Assembly: GCA_025506515.1 (NCBI GenBank)
Contig: CM046452.1
Coordinates: forward strand, 70,225,080 to 70,289,079
Direction: 5' to 3'
Origin: Flaveria trinervia
Lineage: Eukaryota > Streptophyta > Magnoliopsida > Asterales > Asteraceae
Length of the DNA: 64,000 nt
The notes under the pieces were generated by a model. It ran no database searches. It worked only from the letters and a program-made list of their open reading frames with translations, and was not told the DNA's origin. The translations under genes were made by a program, and so were the position numbers. Every line of letters starts with the position of its first letter. Within the stretch, counting starts at the first letter, position 1. This document shows, piece by piece, positions 10,911 to 23,693 of the stretch.

Positions 10911-12183
10911 ATGGTTGGTCGGAAATCTTCCAAGACTCCTATAGGCAAAGGTCGTCCACGTGTGACCAGGAGTAGTGCTAAGGCTCCTGAGACGACCCAT
11001 GAGAACCCTGAGGTTCATGGTCGGAGCGAGGAGAACGAGAATGCTCGCTTGAATGCCTCAGCTAGGGAGGCGATTGTTGATGAAGTACACCAGGTCATGC
11101 AGACATTCTTACCGTTTGTGGTGACTGAAGTCATCAGGGTTGTGAGAAGCGAGGAGAGGAAGGAGAAGGAAAATAGAAAAGGATCAACGGGCAAGGGAAG
11201 CAGAAGGGAGTAGGAACAACCAGAGCCTGAGACTATGTTGTTCGAGGAGGAGGAGGATGATGTAGTGGGGGTAGCAACCAGAGGATGCAGTTATGGGGCG
11301 TTCCAAAGGTGTAAGCCCCCGACTTTTGATGGCAATGGCAATGCTGCTGCTGCTCACTGCTGGGTGAGGGAAATGGAGGCAATTTTGGAGATCAATGAGT
11401 GCTGCGAGGACCAAAAGGTGAAGTTCGCGACTCACTCTTTCGTTGATTCAGTGTTGTGTTGGTGGGACAATATTGTCCAAGCTGAGGGTGCCAGAGCCAT
11501 CAGGAAAATGCGATGGTAGGAGTTTAAGCAGCTGGTGATCGAGGAATTCTGTCCTCACAAGGAACTCGATAAAATCGAGAGGGGGTTCTTGCAACTTGAA
11601 GCAGGAACCATGAACCACCAGCAGTACACCGCTAAATTCAATGAGATGGCAAGGCTGGTGTCGGATCAGGTGACGCCGGTGTCAAGAAGATCAAGAGGTA
11701 CATCCGGGGACTGCTGGCTGACATTCGCAGGCACCTGATTGCTGCTCAGCCAGGTACCTTTCGATCGGTGTGTGGATTTGGCGGGTAGATTGTATGATGA
11801 GCGAGAGGAGAATGTGGTGGAGGTGAAGAAGACGAGTGGGGATGGTAAAAATTGGAATGGAAGAGGTTTGGACATGGTGGTTTTACTCCAAACAACAAGA
11901 GATGAGGGTGTTGACCGTGGGGTGTCGTCAAAATCAGGGCGGAATAAGTGTGTGTAGTTGTGGAAGGGAGCATACCGGTGAGTGTAGAATCGGAATGAAT
12001 GTATGCTTCAGATGTGGCAAGCCTGGCCACATCGCTAAAGACTGTAGGGTGCTGAAGTGCTATAACTGTGGCGGAGAGGGCCACGCGACCAGAGACTGTA
12101 AGAAGCCGAGGGCGGAGAGCTCTGGAGCAAAGAAGAAGCCGAAGGATGGAGGGCAGAGGCAGGTACTAGAGCTTATACCATGA
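10911..12183 (+). pseudogene. Element D: gag with CCHC zinc knuckles, broken
   Basis: Starts MVGRKSSKTP at 10911. It has a basic N-terminus and a retrotransposon capsid core (CKPPTFDGNGNAAAAHCWVREM; WWDNIVQAEG; QLEAGTMNHQQYTAKFNEMARL). Near 11960-12100 there is a Cys-rich nucleocapsid with two clear CCHC knuckles, CFRCGKPGHIAKDC and CYNCGGEGHATRDC. Premature stops at about 11211 and 11518 and frame changes near 11690 and 11960 break it. The product would be the capsid/nucleocapsid polyprotein of a gypsy element, now non-functional. Confidence 0.85.
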
Positions 12184-15032
12184 CCCAGGAGGAAGCCAGA
12201 GCTGATCCGATGTTGTGTCAGGTATGTTTCTAATAAACCAAACTTGTGCCTCTGTATTGTTTGATTCGGTGCTAGTAGGAGTTTTATTTCCACTATTTTC
12301 TATGCTAAGTTGCCTATTAGTAGTAGAAATATCAGTGAACCATTCGATGTAGAAACTGCTATTGGCAAGTCCACGAGAATTACTGATGTGATAGAGGACT
12401 GTGCTATAGAACTAGAAGGTCATAGGTTTGCTGCTAGGTTACACGTGATGCCCCTAGGTGGATTTGATGTAGTACTAGGGATGGACTGGTTAGCAACCTA
12501 TAAAGCAAACATCATATGTCGCAAGAAGATGATTCGATTAGTTGCGCCCGATGGGAGTTTGGTTATGATTTATGGAGATCACGTTACTACGATCCCGAAG
12601 GTGATTTCGATGGCGGTGGTGGGGAAGTGCTTGAAACGTGGATGTAGCGCCTACTTGTCATACGTAAAAGATGTGCATGCGTCGTACCGCAATTATCTGA
12701 GGTACCAGTGGTGTGCGACTTTCCGGACGTATTCCCGGAAGACTTACCCGGCGTGCCACCGGATCGCGAGATTGAGTTCCAAATTGATTTGATACCCGCT
12801 GCTCAACCCGTTTCCAAATCACCATATCGATTAGCTCCAACTGAGATGAAGGAACTCATGAGCCAATTGCAGGAGTTAATGGATAATGGATTTATTCGAC
12901 CGAGTATCTCTTCGTGGGGTGCTCCGGTATTGTTTGTAAAGAAAAAGGACGGAAGTATGCGAATGTGCATTGACTATCGAGAGCTGAACAAGTTGACGGT
13001 GAAGAATCGGTAACCGTTACCAAGGATTGATGACTTGTTCGACTAGCTCCAAGGTGCTAGTTGGTTCTCGAGGATAGATCTACGATCTGGCTACCATCAA
13101 TTGAAGGTGAAGGAACGAGACATTCCTAAGACAACTTTCCGTACGCGTTATGGACACTACGAGTTCCTCGTTATGTCTTTTGGTCTAACTAACGCGCCAA
13201 CTGCCTTTATGGATTTGATGAATCGAGTGTGCCGACCGATGTTGGATAGATCAGTGATTGTGTTCATTGATGATATCCTGATCTACTCGAAGAGCGAAGA
13301 AGAGCATGCCGGTCACATTCGGGAGGTGTTGGAGACATTAAGAAGGGAAAGTTGTATGCCAAATTCTCCAAGTGCGTGTTCTGGTTGCGCGAAGTTCAAT
13401 TCTTGGTCATGTGGTGAATCCTGACGAAATCATGGTGGACCCGCAAAGGTAGAGGCGGTTATGCAATGGAAGTCATCGAAGACGCCATCCGAGATTCGTA
13501 GTTTCTTGGGTTTGGCGGGCTACTACAGAAGATTCATCCAAGACTTTTCCAAGATCACTTCTCCACTAACCAAGTTGACCCGAAAGGATAAAGTTTATGG
13601 GGTCAAGCTCAAGAGAAGGCATTCGAGGAGTAAAGGCAAGGTTGACTCAAGCTCCTGTTCTGTCATTACCCGAAGGAAGCGAGATTTGGTGGTTATTCTG
13701 ATGCTTCCTACTCAGGTTAGGGTGCGTGTTAATGCAGAGAGGAAAGGTTATAGCCTATGCATCCGACAGTTGAAGGTTCATGAGGTCAATTATCCTACTC
13801 ATGACTTGGAGCTAGCAGCCGTGGTCTTTGCGTTAAAGATTTGGAGGCACTATCTCTACGGGACGAAGTGCACCATTTTCACTGACCACAAAAGCTTGAA
13901 GTACTTCTCGAGCAAAAGGATCTGAACATGAGGAGAGAAGGTGGTTGGAGCTCATAAAAGATTATGATTGCGAGATCCACTACCATCCAAAGCCAATGTG
14001 GTGGCTGATGCCCTTAGCCGAAAAGAGAGGCCCGAGCCGATTCGGGTGAAAGCATATCAACTGATCATGACCTCTGATGTAATGAAGCAAGTCAAAGAGT
14101 TTCAAGATGAGGCACTGAAAGAAGATCATCTTAACTCTGAAAGGATGAGAGGTCTGGTTGGGGAATTGGGTGAAAACACACTTGGTGTTAAAACCTGATT
14201 TGGACGGGTGGATTCCTCGTTTTGGGGATCTACGGTGAAGATTATGGATGAAGCTCACAAGACTCGATACTCCATTCATCCTGGTGCCACGAAATGTATC
14301 AAGATATGAAGAAAGATTATTGGGGCCGGTATGAAGCGCGATATGTGGGTTATGTGAGTAAGTGCCTTACTTGCTTACAGGTGAAGGCCGAACATCAGAA
14401 GCCGTATGGAAGATCCAACTTTGGATATACCGAATGGAAGTGGGAGCACATCACCATGGATTTCATTACGAAGCTGCCACGTACTCCGAAAGGGTACGAT
14501 GCCATATGGGTGATTGTCGACCGTCTGACGAAGAGTGCTCACTTCCTACCGATCCGCGAGACATATTCATCTGAGAGGTTGGCTGACCTATTCATCAGGG
14601 ATTGTAACTCGTCATGGTGTGCCGGTGTCTATGTGTCTGATCGTGACACCCGGTTTACATCTAAATTTGGAAGAAATTCCACGACGCCATGGGGACGAGG
14701 TTACATATTAGCACGGCTTATCATCCCCAAACTGATGGTCAGTCAGAAAGACCATTCAGACATTGGAAGACATGCTTCGGCATGTGTGATTGATTTTGGG
14801 GGAAGTTGGGATGACCACTTACCGTTAGCCGAATTCTCCACAACAACAGTTATCATGCCACATTGGTATGCCACCCTATGAGATGCTATACGGTAGGAGA
14901 TGCAAACACCCGTTTGTTGGGGTGATATTGGTCAGAAGGAATTGGGGAGCGTCGAGGTCTACGAATGAGAAGCTTGAGAATATTAAAGCCTTCATGAAGG
15001 CAGCCAAAGATAGACAGAAGTCGTATGCTGAT
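12184..15032 (+). pseudogene. Element D: protease-RT-RNase H-integrase, broken and 3'-truncated
   Basis: Plus-strand gypsy pol. The protease region reads FDS and then leaves the frame, so the DSG active site is destroyed; GGFDVVLGMDWLATY follows. RT (12708-13424) has KKDGSMRMCIDYRELN and the FIDD active site (VIVFIDDILIYSKS), with stops at about 13012 and 13046. RNase H is broken (FTDHKSLKYFSSK). Integrase is spread over frames (SKCLTCLQVKAEHQ, MDFITKLPRTPKGYD, SDRDTRFTSKFG). The reading ends at RQKSYADKR, about 15032, where it fuses to LTR sequence. The C-terminal chromodomain and the polypurine tract are absent. Many frameshifts make it clearly dead. Confidence 0.85.
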
Positions 15033-15036
15033 AAAC

Positions 15037-16670
15037 GAAGAAAAGTAAAAAATGAAGGATACAGGAAGGAACCATTAAAACCCAAGTTTAGGGGATTAAA
15101 TGTGTAAAAAGGACTAAAGTAAAATAAGTTGGTGTAAAGGTGGGCATGGCCGCCCACCCTCACTTCCCATCACCTTTTCATCGGGTTTTAGAGAGAGAAA
15201 GGAAGAGAGCAGAAACTCTCGGTTGAAGAAAAAGAAGAAGAAGAGAATTGAATTCAAGTAAGAATTCGAAGTTTTAAGTGTTCATGTTGGGTTTTTGTCT
15301 TCGGTTACATGCTTATGTGCTTATGTGCTTATGTGCTTGTGTGTGTGTCCGTGTGTGTGTGTGTTTTGGTGTGTTTTTAGGTGTTCAAACTCATTTGCAA
15401 ACGGTTTAGAAGGAAGAAACACCCAAAGTTGCACCAGGTGAGTTTCTAGACCCCGGTTTTACTTGTTAAACTCTTGGGGCTGAAAATGTATTTAAACGAT
15501 TTTACAATGTTTATGTATGTATACCCGTATGTATTATGAATGTTTGATGATGATTCTTAGATTCTTATAGGTTGTTCATGCTTAGAATAGCTTTGGTAAG
15601 CTTAGAACAGATAGGTTTGATGTTTGGATTCGAAATTATCCTAGAAATATGTTGAACAGAAGGTTCGTGCGCCTAAATAAGGCCCATGCGCCTGGAAATG
15701 CCTTAGAAATAATTAAGAGTATCTCATGTTCCTAAATAGTGCTCTCATGCGCCTAGAAAATTAGTCAGACGCCTAAGTGTAGGGCCATGCGCCCCAATAG
15801 TACCCATGCGCCTGAATAAACCCATGCGCCTGAATAAACCCCATGCGCCTAAGTTTCCATACGCCCGGATAGCTCATGCGTCTAAGTGTCCATGCGTCCA
15901 AATGAGTCATACGCCCAAATAGTGTCCATGCGCCTGAAAGGTTCATGCGCCTAAGTGTTAAAGCAGTTAAATGTTGGTCTGATGCGCCTGCATAGTGATA
16001 AAGTGCCAAAACAAGGCCCATGCGCCCAAATAGTGTCTAAGCGCCTAACACTTAGAATTTATTACAGAATTCTTGGGAGTTTGTGCTCTTAGGGTTTTGA
16101 TCGAGGTTTGACTAGGGTTTATTAATGATGGGTTTCATACATGATTATGATTGTTGTATGATTGTTACTTATTATTGTTATTATTAATATTATTAATATT
16201 ATTACTATTAGTATGTGACTTTACGTGGTGTGCTTATAATCGTAACGTAAAGTATTACTAATAATAAAGTGAAAGAGAAATGAAGAGGATAAGTGGAACT
16301 TAATTAAAATGTTAACAAGTCTTGCAAAGTATTTTATTACTTTTAAAACTAGGACTCACTCAGCAACGCTGACTTTTGTAAATTTTCAGTTGGCAGGTAA
16401 ATATTGCTGAGGATGGCACTGGGGGGAAGCTACTTGGCAGGGAAAGACTGACATCCATTCATACTTATTATTGCTGTTGTTTTGTAATGCAATTAAACAG
16501 TTCTTTTGTAATCAATTAAACAATAGTGTATTGCTTAACAATAGTGTTTTAATGAAATGAAAGGTTTTTGTTAAAATGATTCCGCTGCTTAAGTTTGTAA
16601 ATTCATTACGTTTAATGTATTTAATGCTGTGAATGACCAACTGTGAGGTATCCGGGAATGGGGCCTTACA
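15037..16670 (+). repeat. Element D, 3' LTR (5'-truncated, internal deletion)
   Basis: Homologous to 8594-10559. The first ~26 bases of the LTR are missing because integrase sequence joins it through the shared string GAAGAAAAGTAA. A second deletion near 16326 removes about 370 bases present in the 5' copy. It ends GGGGCCTTACA at 16670. The last 59 bases differ from the 5' LTR at only a few positions, so the insertion is fairly young despite its damage. Confidence 0.85.
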
Positions 16671-17100
16671 TATATTGTGTTGAACCTACCGACACATCAT
16701 CTAATGGTCTAGCAACCTCTAGATCTACTTTCTCCGTGTGACCTTAGTAGTAGCTAGTTTTACTATCATTTTTTCATTTATTTTTGCTTAGACTTCTCAG
16801 ACTTATACTTCGAATTTTTTATTTTAAATAGTTTCTTCTTTTAAAGTCCCAAACTATATGTTTCTGTGTACTATCATTTTCCATAATCATTGAATCAGTA
16901 TCACAGATACGATCTCATTTCTTTTAGCTTGCCTGTTCTCCTCCCTCGTTTTTTTTTTTTGAAATTAAATGCTAACTTAACCAATCCTCCTCCTAAAATT
17001 CTAAAACCGTAAAAGATTTGCGTTTTTATGATTTTAGTAGGCGAAGAAATAAAAATAAAATAAAAGAAAAATAAAATAAAAAGAATTAAAATAAAATGAA
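16671..17100 (-). other. Element B non-coding sequence downstream of RNase H
   Basis: AT-rich sequence lies between the right end of element D and the stop of B pol. I see no coding potential; the short open frame at 16901-17131 is low-complexity. It is the continuation of the B region interrupted by D. Confidence 0.5.
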
Positions 17101-17102
17101 AT

Positions 17103-18809
17103 CTACTTGTCGGACTGAGTATTGTCATCATCGAAAATCACATCATTTTTCTTTTTAATGTCGTTGACCTCTAACAGATATAGAAAACATGGTTTATCAA
17201 AGGCTTTTGTGTAGAGGTCAGCGCGTTGAAAATCTGTATTAATTATAACAACATCGATTAAATTCTTTTCAAAACAATCACGTATAAAGTGATATTTAAT
17301 GCCGATGTGTTTAGTCTTAGGATGTTGGGCCGGATTTTTAGTTACGGCTATTGCAGCAGAATTATCAACAAATATAGGAGTGTTAAAGAATTGCAAACCG
17401 TTGTCCCGTATTTGCTGTTGAATCCAGATGATTTGTGAGCAGCAACTTGCATGACAGAGCAACCGAGCTCTGCTTCTTACACTGCCAGGTCACTAATCTC
17501 CTCCCAAAGAATTGACATCTTGCTGATGTGGACTTGTAGTTCATTTTGCAACCGCCGTAATCTGAGTCACTATATGCTGTAAGCTTGAAGTCATCATCAT
17601 GAGGACACCACAATCTTAGTGTTGGTCAATAAGATGGTTGACTTTCGGTTTCACCTGATATCTGGAGCATAGACATGTCGCGTACATGATATTAGGTCGT
17701 GAGGCTATGAGATACATGAGGGATCCGATCATTCCTCGGTACATGATGGCATCAACCAGATCGCCACTTTCGTCGGGTGCTACATCGTGTTTTGTAGCAA
17801 GAGGATTTCTAGCTGCCAAAGCATTCTCCATATCGAACCGACTAAGATATCGCCTACATACTTGGTTTGATGTAGGAAAATTCCCTTAGGTGTCTGATCC
17901 ACCTGTAATCCGAGGAAGAACTTCATTTCTCCTATTGCACTCATTTCGAACTCTGCTTTCATTACTGCTTCAAATTCTTTACATAACTCTTCGTTTTTGG
18001 ATTTGAAGATTATGTCATCAACATAGATCTGTACAAGCAGCAAGTCACCATCTTTTTCTTTGATAAACAATGTACAATCAATGACTCCTCTTTGAAACCC
18101 GTGTTTCACAAGATGAGTCGAGACTTTCTCATACCAGGCTCTGGGGGCTTGATGAAGCCCGTATAGAGCCTTGTCCAGCTTGTAAACTCTGTCCCCATGA
18201 TACCGATCCTCGAATCCCTCGGGTGACTGACATACACTATTTCTCGGATTTCACCATGAAGGAATGCACTTTTCACATCGAGCTGATAGACTTTAATCTT
18301 CATATACAATGCATAGGCTAGGAAGATATGGATTGCTTCCATTCTCGCCACGGGTGCAAACACTTTGTTGTAATCGATTCCCTCGACTTGTTGAAATCCT
18401 TAAACTACAAGCCGAGCCTTGTTTCTAATAATGACCCCTTGGTCATCCTTCTTGCATTTTAAACCCATTTAGTGCCAATGACCTTAGCACCTTTAGGTCT
18501 GTCCACCAGAGTCCATACACCTAACTTCTTGAATTGAAGAAGTTCTTCTTGCATGGCACTCACCCAAGCCTCATCGTGTAAGGCATCACTTACATATTTT
18601 GGCTCAAATTGAGACACAAAACATCGATAAGCACCATCGTGAAGGTAGACTTTTTCCATGACTGAGGCATAATTAGCTGAATATAGTTGATTTCTTGTCT
18701 GTACTCCTGATTGTACATCCCTTATGACATTGTTCGGAGGATGGTAAACATTTAGACGAGATCTAGGAGTGGTGGGTACAACTATCTCATTATCTAGATT
18801 GTGAACCAC
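17103..18809 (-). pseudogene. Element B: copia reverse transcriptase and RNase H
   Basis: Minus-strand Ty1/copia RT and RNase H. From 18809 downwards: a linker, EEVWTL-like sequence near 18500 (LGVWTLVDRPKGAKVIGTKWV), the RT core with YQLDVKSAFLHGEI, the catalytic IYVDD box near 18030, FFLGLQV, and RNase H with YSDSDYGG near 17590 and FVDNSAAIAVTKNPAQHPKT near 17350. It ends at 17103. The RT active site is intact, but frames change at about 18460, 18106, 17780, 17616 and 17460. The order IN before RT places it in Ty1/copia. Together with the gag and env-region features it fits the Sirevirus lineage. Confidence 0.9.
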
Positions 18810-19062
18810 AGTTTCAATATCTGAGGCAGTGGGAGTATGGGGTTTCGAAGTGTCAGAGGCATCAACCTTTGATGTGTTGTACTTGTAGTAGTTGGAACCT
18901 GTTCCTCTTGATCCACCTAAATGTTTTCCACTTCTTCATCATCAAAAGAGGAGTCACTAACCTCCAGTGCTCCCCCTGAGTTACTAGAAGACTGACCTTG
19001 GGATCCGGATGTTGTTGAGTCTACGGGCAGTGTGTTTAAGACCTCATACATCATCTTGGTAG

Positions 19063-20930
19063 CTAACTCGTCTTCAGAAATGGAGAAAGGGATGTGGAAC
19101 GACTTAAAGAATCCATCATAATCGAAAAAGAATGTGGTTCCTTTTCCAGCTGGGGGGTGGTGTATCTCTGAATGTCTATGTTACACCACACATCTACTTG
19201 ACCCGTTGAGTTATAGTAAACTCTCATATTCGGTATGTTGTATCCTAGGAAGATTCCTTCTTCAGCCTTCTCGCTGAACTTGCCTTCCTGAGTTTTCTTC
19301 AAAAGGGTGCAAGGTGCGTCAAATGGTTCGAGGTACTCTAGATTTGGCTTACGTCATTGAAGTAGCTCATAACATGTCTTACCATGACGTTTTACCACCA
19401 GGACTCGATTTAAAGTGTAACACTCATTGGCAACTGCCTCATTCCAAAATTGGATGGCCAGTTTTGAGTCTGCTAGCATTTTCCTGCTGTCTCTATCAAG
19501 CTGCGATTCTTTCTCTCAGTAAATCTGTTCATTTGTGGGGTGTAGACAGAAGTGAACTGGTGCACAATTCCTTTTTCTTTGCAAAAAGCCTCCATCCACT
19601 GATTCTTGAACTCAGTACCATTGTTTGAGCGTACTTGTCTTACCTTCAGCTTGTAGAGAGACTCTAAAGTAGTTACTAACTCTTTGAATGACTCAAATGT
19701 CTCAGATTTAGATTTCAGAAACATTACCCATGAGAACCTTGAGTAGTCATCAATAACTACATAACAATACAAGTCTCCGGCGATGCTCCTTGTGCTGACT
19801 GGACCAAATAGATCCATGTGAAGAAGCTCAAGAGGCAGTTCTATGGAATAAACTTTCTTTGCCTTATAAGACTTCTTAGTCTGTTTTCCTTTCTTGCAAG
19901 CGACACAAAAATCCGGTAGTTGGAAGTTTTTGACGTTTACTCCTTGCACTAGATCATTCTGGATCAAGTGGTTCATCTTTCGTGGATTGATGTGTCCCAT
20001 TCTCCTATGCCAGGAGATCGAATCATTCTCAGTAGCCTTGGACAAAAAGCACTGAACTTGATGATCCGTAGTGGAGGCCTTTGAGAGATCCAAGACATAA
20101 AGGTCGTTATATCTTGAAGCTGACATTAAGACTTGGTCCTCCGGGATCACGTAGTCCTTTTTCAGAACATAGCATTTTTTGTTGTCGAATACTACTTTAA
20201 ATCCTTTGTCACAGATTTGGGAGACAGAAAGAAAATTATTTTGAAGTTATTGAACATATTTTACCTTGTTAAACTTCACTTTCTGATTCCCCACTTCCCC
20301 TTGAGTTGTGATATAACCTCCTTTGTTTCTAGCAAATGAAACATGACCTCTTTTTATTTGTTTGACGTTTGATAGGAGTGCCCGGTTCCCAGTCATGTGC
20401 CTAGATGCTCCGCTATCTACAATCCAAGTGTTTGTTTCAGCACTATAGCGACCACCCTGCACATTCAATTGAAAACATTAGTTAAGGTTAGGGACCCAAG
20501 CCTTAACCGGCTTGGGTGTCCCAAAGGCATCACACATCATAAATTCCACCCATTGTCCATTAGAGGGTGAGGGAAGATCATTCGTCTTCTTGTTCTTATT
20601 ACCAGACATTGAACTAGACTTTTCTTTCCATAAGCCAGTTTTATGTAATGCCTATTTGTGATAAACAGACGCTTGGCTTATGGTTTGAACTTTATGTTCA
20701 CTAACTCTTCTTGGTGGAGTCATGGAGCTCCTTTTAGAAGAACTGGGTTTAGGATCATGAAGTTCAACTTTCTTCCTAGGTGTCTGATAGTAAGGACAGT
20801 TAATCGTGATGTGTCATACTTTTCACAGTTGTAGCAAGATCTACTTTCGACATGCTGGTATTGTTGTTTCTGTGGAGAAGTGTGTGACACTCGTGTGACT
20901 TTGAATTGGTTGATTTTTGACACTTCTTGT
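19063..20930 (-). pseudogene. Element B: copia protease and integrase
   Basis: Minus strand. Near 20860 there is a CCHC-like fragment (CYNCEKYDTS). The aspartic protease motif WIVDSGASRHMTG lies near 20410. The GAG-pre-integrase HHCC region (WHRRMGHINPRKMNHL, then CVACKKGKQTK) lies at 19890-20020, and the integrase core at 19500-19850 with HMDLFGPV (first Asp) and a catalytic Glu in the ERKN motif. The second catalytic Asp, expected in RSDNGTEF, reads Asn (RSNNGTEF, about 19615-19640). That change alone should inactivate strand transfer. A frame break lies near 20240 and another before 19302. Confidence 0.88.
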
Positions 20931-23198
20931 TAGATTTTTATCTTTTTTAACAAAATTAATTTTTTGAACCTTCTTAACATCTTTACTCTTTTGTTTATCC
21001 GGACTTAGACATGATGCACGTGTTTGGTTAACTTGTTTAGTCTTTTGGGTTCTGAAGTAGACGTATTTGAACCAGACTTTACCTTAACCTTCTTAATTTG
21101 TTCATCCAGATTAACAATAGGCATTTTACCTTTTGCCTTTAAAGTGGTCTCCTTTTGTTAATGACAGATTCAATGGGATTACTTGTGGAATCTAGATCAC
21201 TTACAAGAGGAATGGACACCACATGATCCTTGATTGGGTTGTTATTAACTGGTTTGCTTTTAGCATTCAACAAGGTGTGCAGTTTTTGTTTTAATGATTT
21301 ACTTCGACTTTCAAAAATGCTTCTTGTTTCTTAACTTCTTCTAGGGAGTGTAGATAGAACTTAATGTCATTATCTTGGCTAAAAGCCACAACTTCAGTTT
21401 CCTTAAGTTGTTTATTTAACAGTTCTATTTTCTCTTTGTAACTGTGCTCATTTAATTTTAAAATACGATTTGCTTCAGTGCACAATTGCAGGTCCTTTAC
21501 TAGGCTATCAATGTGATCTAATAACCTAGAAAATTTCAAAGCTATGCTTTCCCTAAATTTATTATAGTCAAAACAAGCATGATTATTGAAAAGTTGATTA
21601 GTGGAACTTACCTGAGAAGGTTCTGCTGAATCAGCCATCATCGCAGAGTTTGACTTTTCTGGTGCAGGTGATTCTGAACATGTTGAACTTTGGCCTTCAT
21701 CATTTAGGTGATTTACCATATTTATAGTTTCTTCATTATTTGACATCACGAGTTCAACTACTATATCTCCTTCGCTTGCAGAATCGTCATCCAAATCCTC
21801 AACGCATGCAATGTTGGACTCTCCCGGAGAGACAAACCGAAAGCTCCAATCTTGCCCTTCATCATCGTGAGCCGTCAAGGCTTTAGGATCCTTGCTTGAT
21901 GATGCAAGACTACTTGTGGGTTTATCTTGCCGATTAAAGGATGAGAATGGATTACCTTTTTCTGTCTTCCTGGGCTTCACGCACTCACGCTTGAAATGCC
22001 CCTTCTCTCCACAGTTAAAACAGGTTACTTCGGTTTTGTCAAAACCAAAGGTTGTATCCTTTGTGGCAATTAAGTTTTGTCCGTCTTTTTAACAAACTTC
22101 TTAGCTCTCCGGACAGCACTCGCCAATGCCCACATGATATCCATCCTCTCTAGCTCAGTCTCATCTACTTGTTCGTAGTCTTCATCTGCCAGATGGCAGT
22201 TTCCAATCTTCCCCGGACTAGACCGTCATAGGAATGAACGATAGCTGCTAGGAAATCCATATTCTCCTTTGCTACCTCTATGGTCACATTATCGAGATTC
22301 TCGGTCTTCAATCTGGTAGCATTGGCTTTAGGTGCTATGTGTTGGGTGCACGATGACCCTGACGTGTCAGATCCTGAAGTAGTAGCTTGAGATGGAGCGG
22401 CTGAACTAGATACGAACGCCGTTTGAAGTGGTGCTCCAGACATTTTTGCTTGAGGAGTGGAGTTGTAAAGTGACGAGTTTTGATCATATGACGCCTTTTA
22501 AGACCTGTACTTGATCCTCACCACTTCCTCTCTCAGCTTCAGAATGAAATCGTTGATATCCAACTTCACCAGCATATCATTTTGCCTGAGGTTTGACACA
22601 AAGGAGACCCACTTATCTGGCAATCCATCTGCAAAATTCGATACTTTTCTTCCATGGATGTAACAACTCCATGAGTGTGCAGCTCGCTCATCAAGTGGTA
22701 GAAACGGTCGATAACGTCATCCAAGCTCTCCTTTCCCATCGACGAGAAGTTATCAAACTCCTTTTTCAACGCTTTAGCCTTTAGAGCTTTTAATGTGACA
22801 TTCCCTTCATACCGTTTTTCCAGAGCATCCCATAGCTTCTTTGCTTGCTTGTTTTCAGAGAGCTGATGGAATATATCCTTAGAAATGGACTGAGTTAACA
22901 GAACATACACCTTCTTCTCTGCATTGTACTTAACCTTTTGTCCATTAGTCATCCCTCCTAAGGTAAGTTTAACTCCATCTGCACCAACCGACATGCTATA
23001 CCCTGTCTCTATTGATTCCCACAGATTTGGGTCTACAGCATTTAGGTAGATCTCGAACCTTAGCTTCTATTGTGGGTAGTCATCTAACATTATGAGCTTA
23101 GGGGGCTTATTGTGATTCCCCACTTCATTTTCCAGAAGCAATAGATTCTGGATCCATGAATCTCTACCTACGGTGAATGCTGAATACTGATCTTCCAT
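20931..23198 (-). pseudogene. Element B: copia gag (UBN2-type) with zinc knuckle and coiled coil
   Basis: Minus strand, start MEDQYSAFTV at 23198. The capsid part (22566-22994) carries motifs typical of copia UBN2 gag: AKKLWDALEKRYEG and a region on polyprotein spacing (LDDVIDRFYHLMSELHTHG). A CCHC zinc knuckle, CFNCGEKGHFKREC, lies near 21980-22020. It is followed by an acidic, Ser-rich linker and a strong coiled coil at about 21300-21500 (NEHSYKEKIELLNKQLKETE). This capsid-knuckle-coiled coil order is characteristic of Sirevirus gag. Frameshifts occur at about 23060, 22560, 22160 and 21290. Confidence 0.85.
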
Positions 23199-23679
23199 TG
23201 CTATTTACTTTAGACTTTAGAACAAACTATTGTACTTGTGCGAATGAAAAAGTGTTATTGGGCTATTCGTGCGATTGACCAATATGGATGGTTCAATCGT
23301 GCGACTGAACTAATGCAGAAGGTTCAATCGGGCGATTGGACAGGTGCGGCTGAACAATGCGTACAAAGATCTTCAGTCGTGCGAATGGATGGACGAATGA
23401 GCCAATCGTGCGTATGAGTGGTGCGAATGGGTTCAGTCGTGTGATTGAGTCAATCGGGCGACTGGAGCTGCTGGTTTTTGAAAATTCGAGGGTTTTAGGT
23501 ACTTTGACGCAAGAACACGAATTTTTCACTAACCCTAATTGTCGTATGCCGGAAAAACGTTAACTTTCTGACCTGGAGACGTTGAAAACATTGTTTGACA
23601 CAAAAAGATTACGCTTTTTAGTGAAAAACGTGATTTTTATATCAAAATCGATTGAATCACACGCAAATCAAGAGCCAAA

Positions 23680-23691
23680 GCTCTGATACCA
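23680..23691 (-). other. Element B primer-binding site
   Basis: On the minus strand TGGTATCAGAGC is complementary to the initiator tRNA-Met 3' end. It lies two bases inside the LTR boundary at 23694. Confidence 0.92.
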
Positions 23692-23693
23692 CT

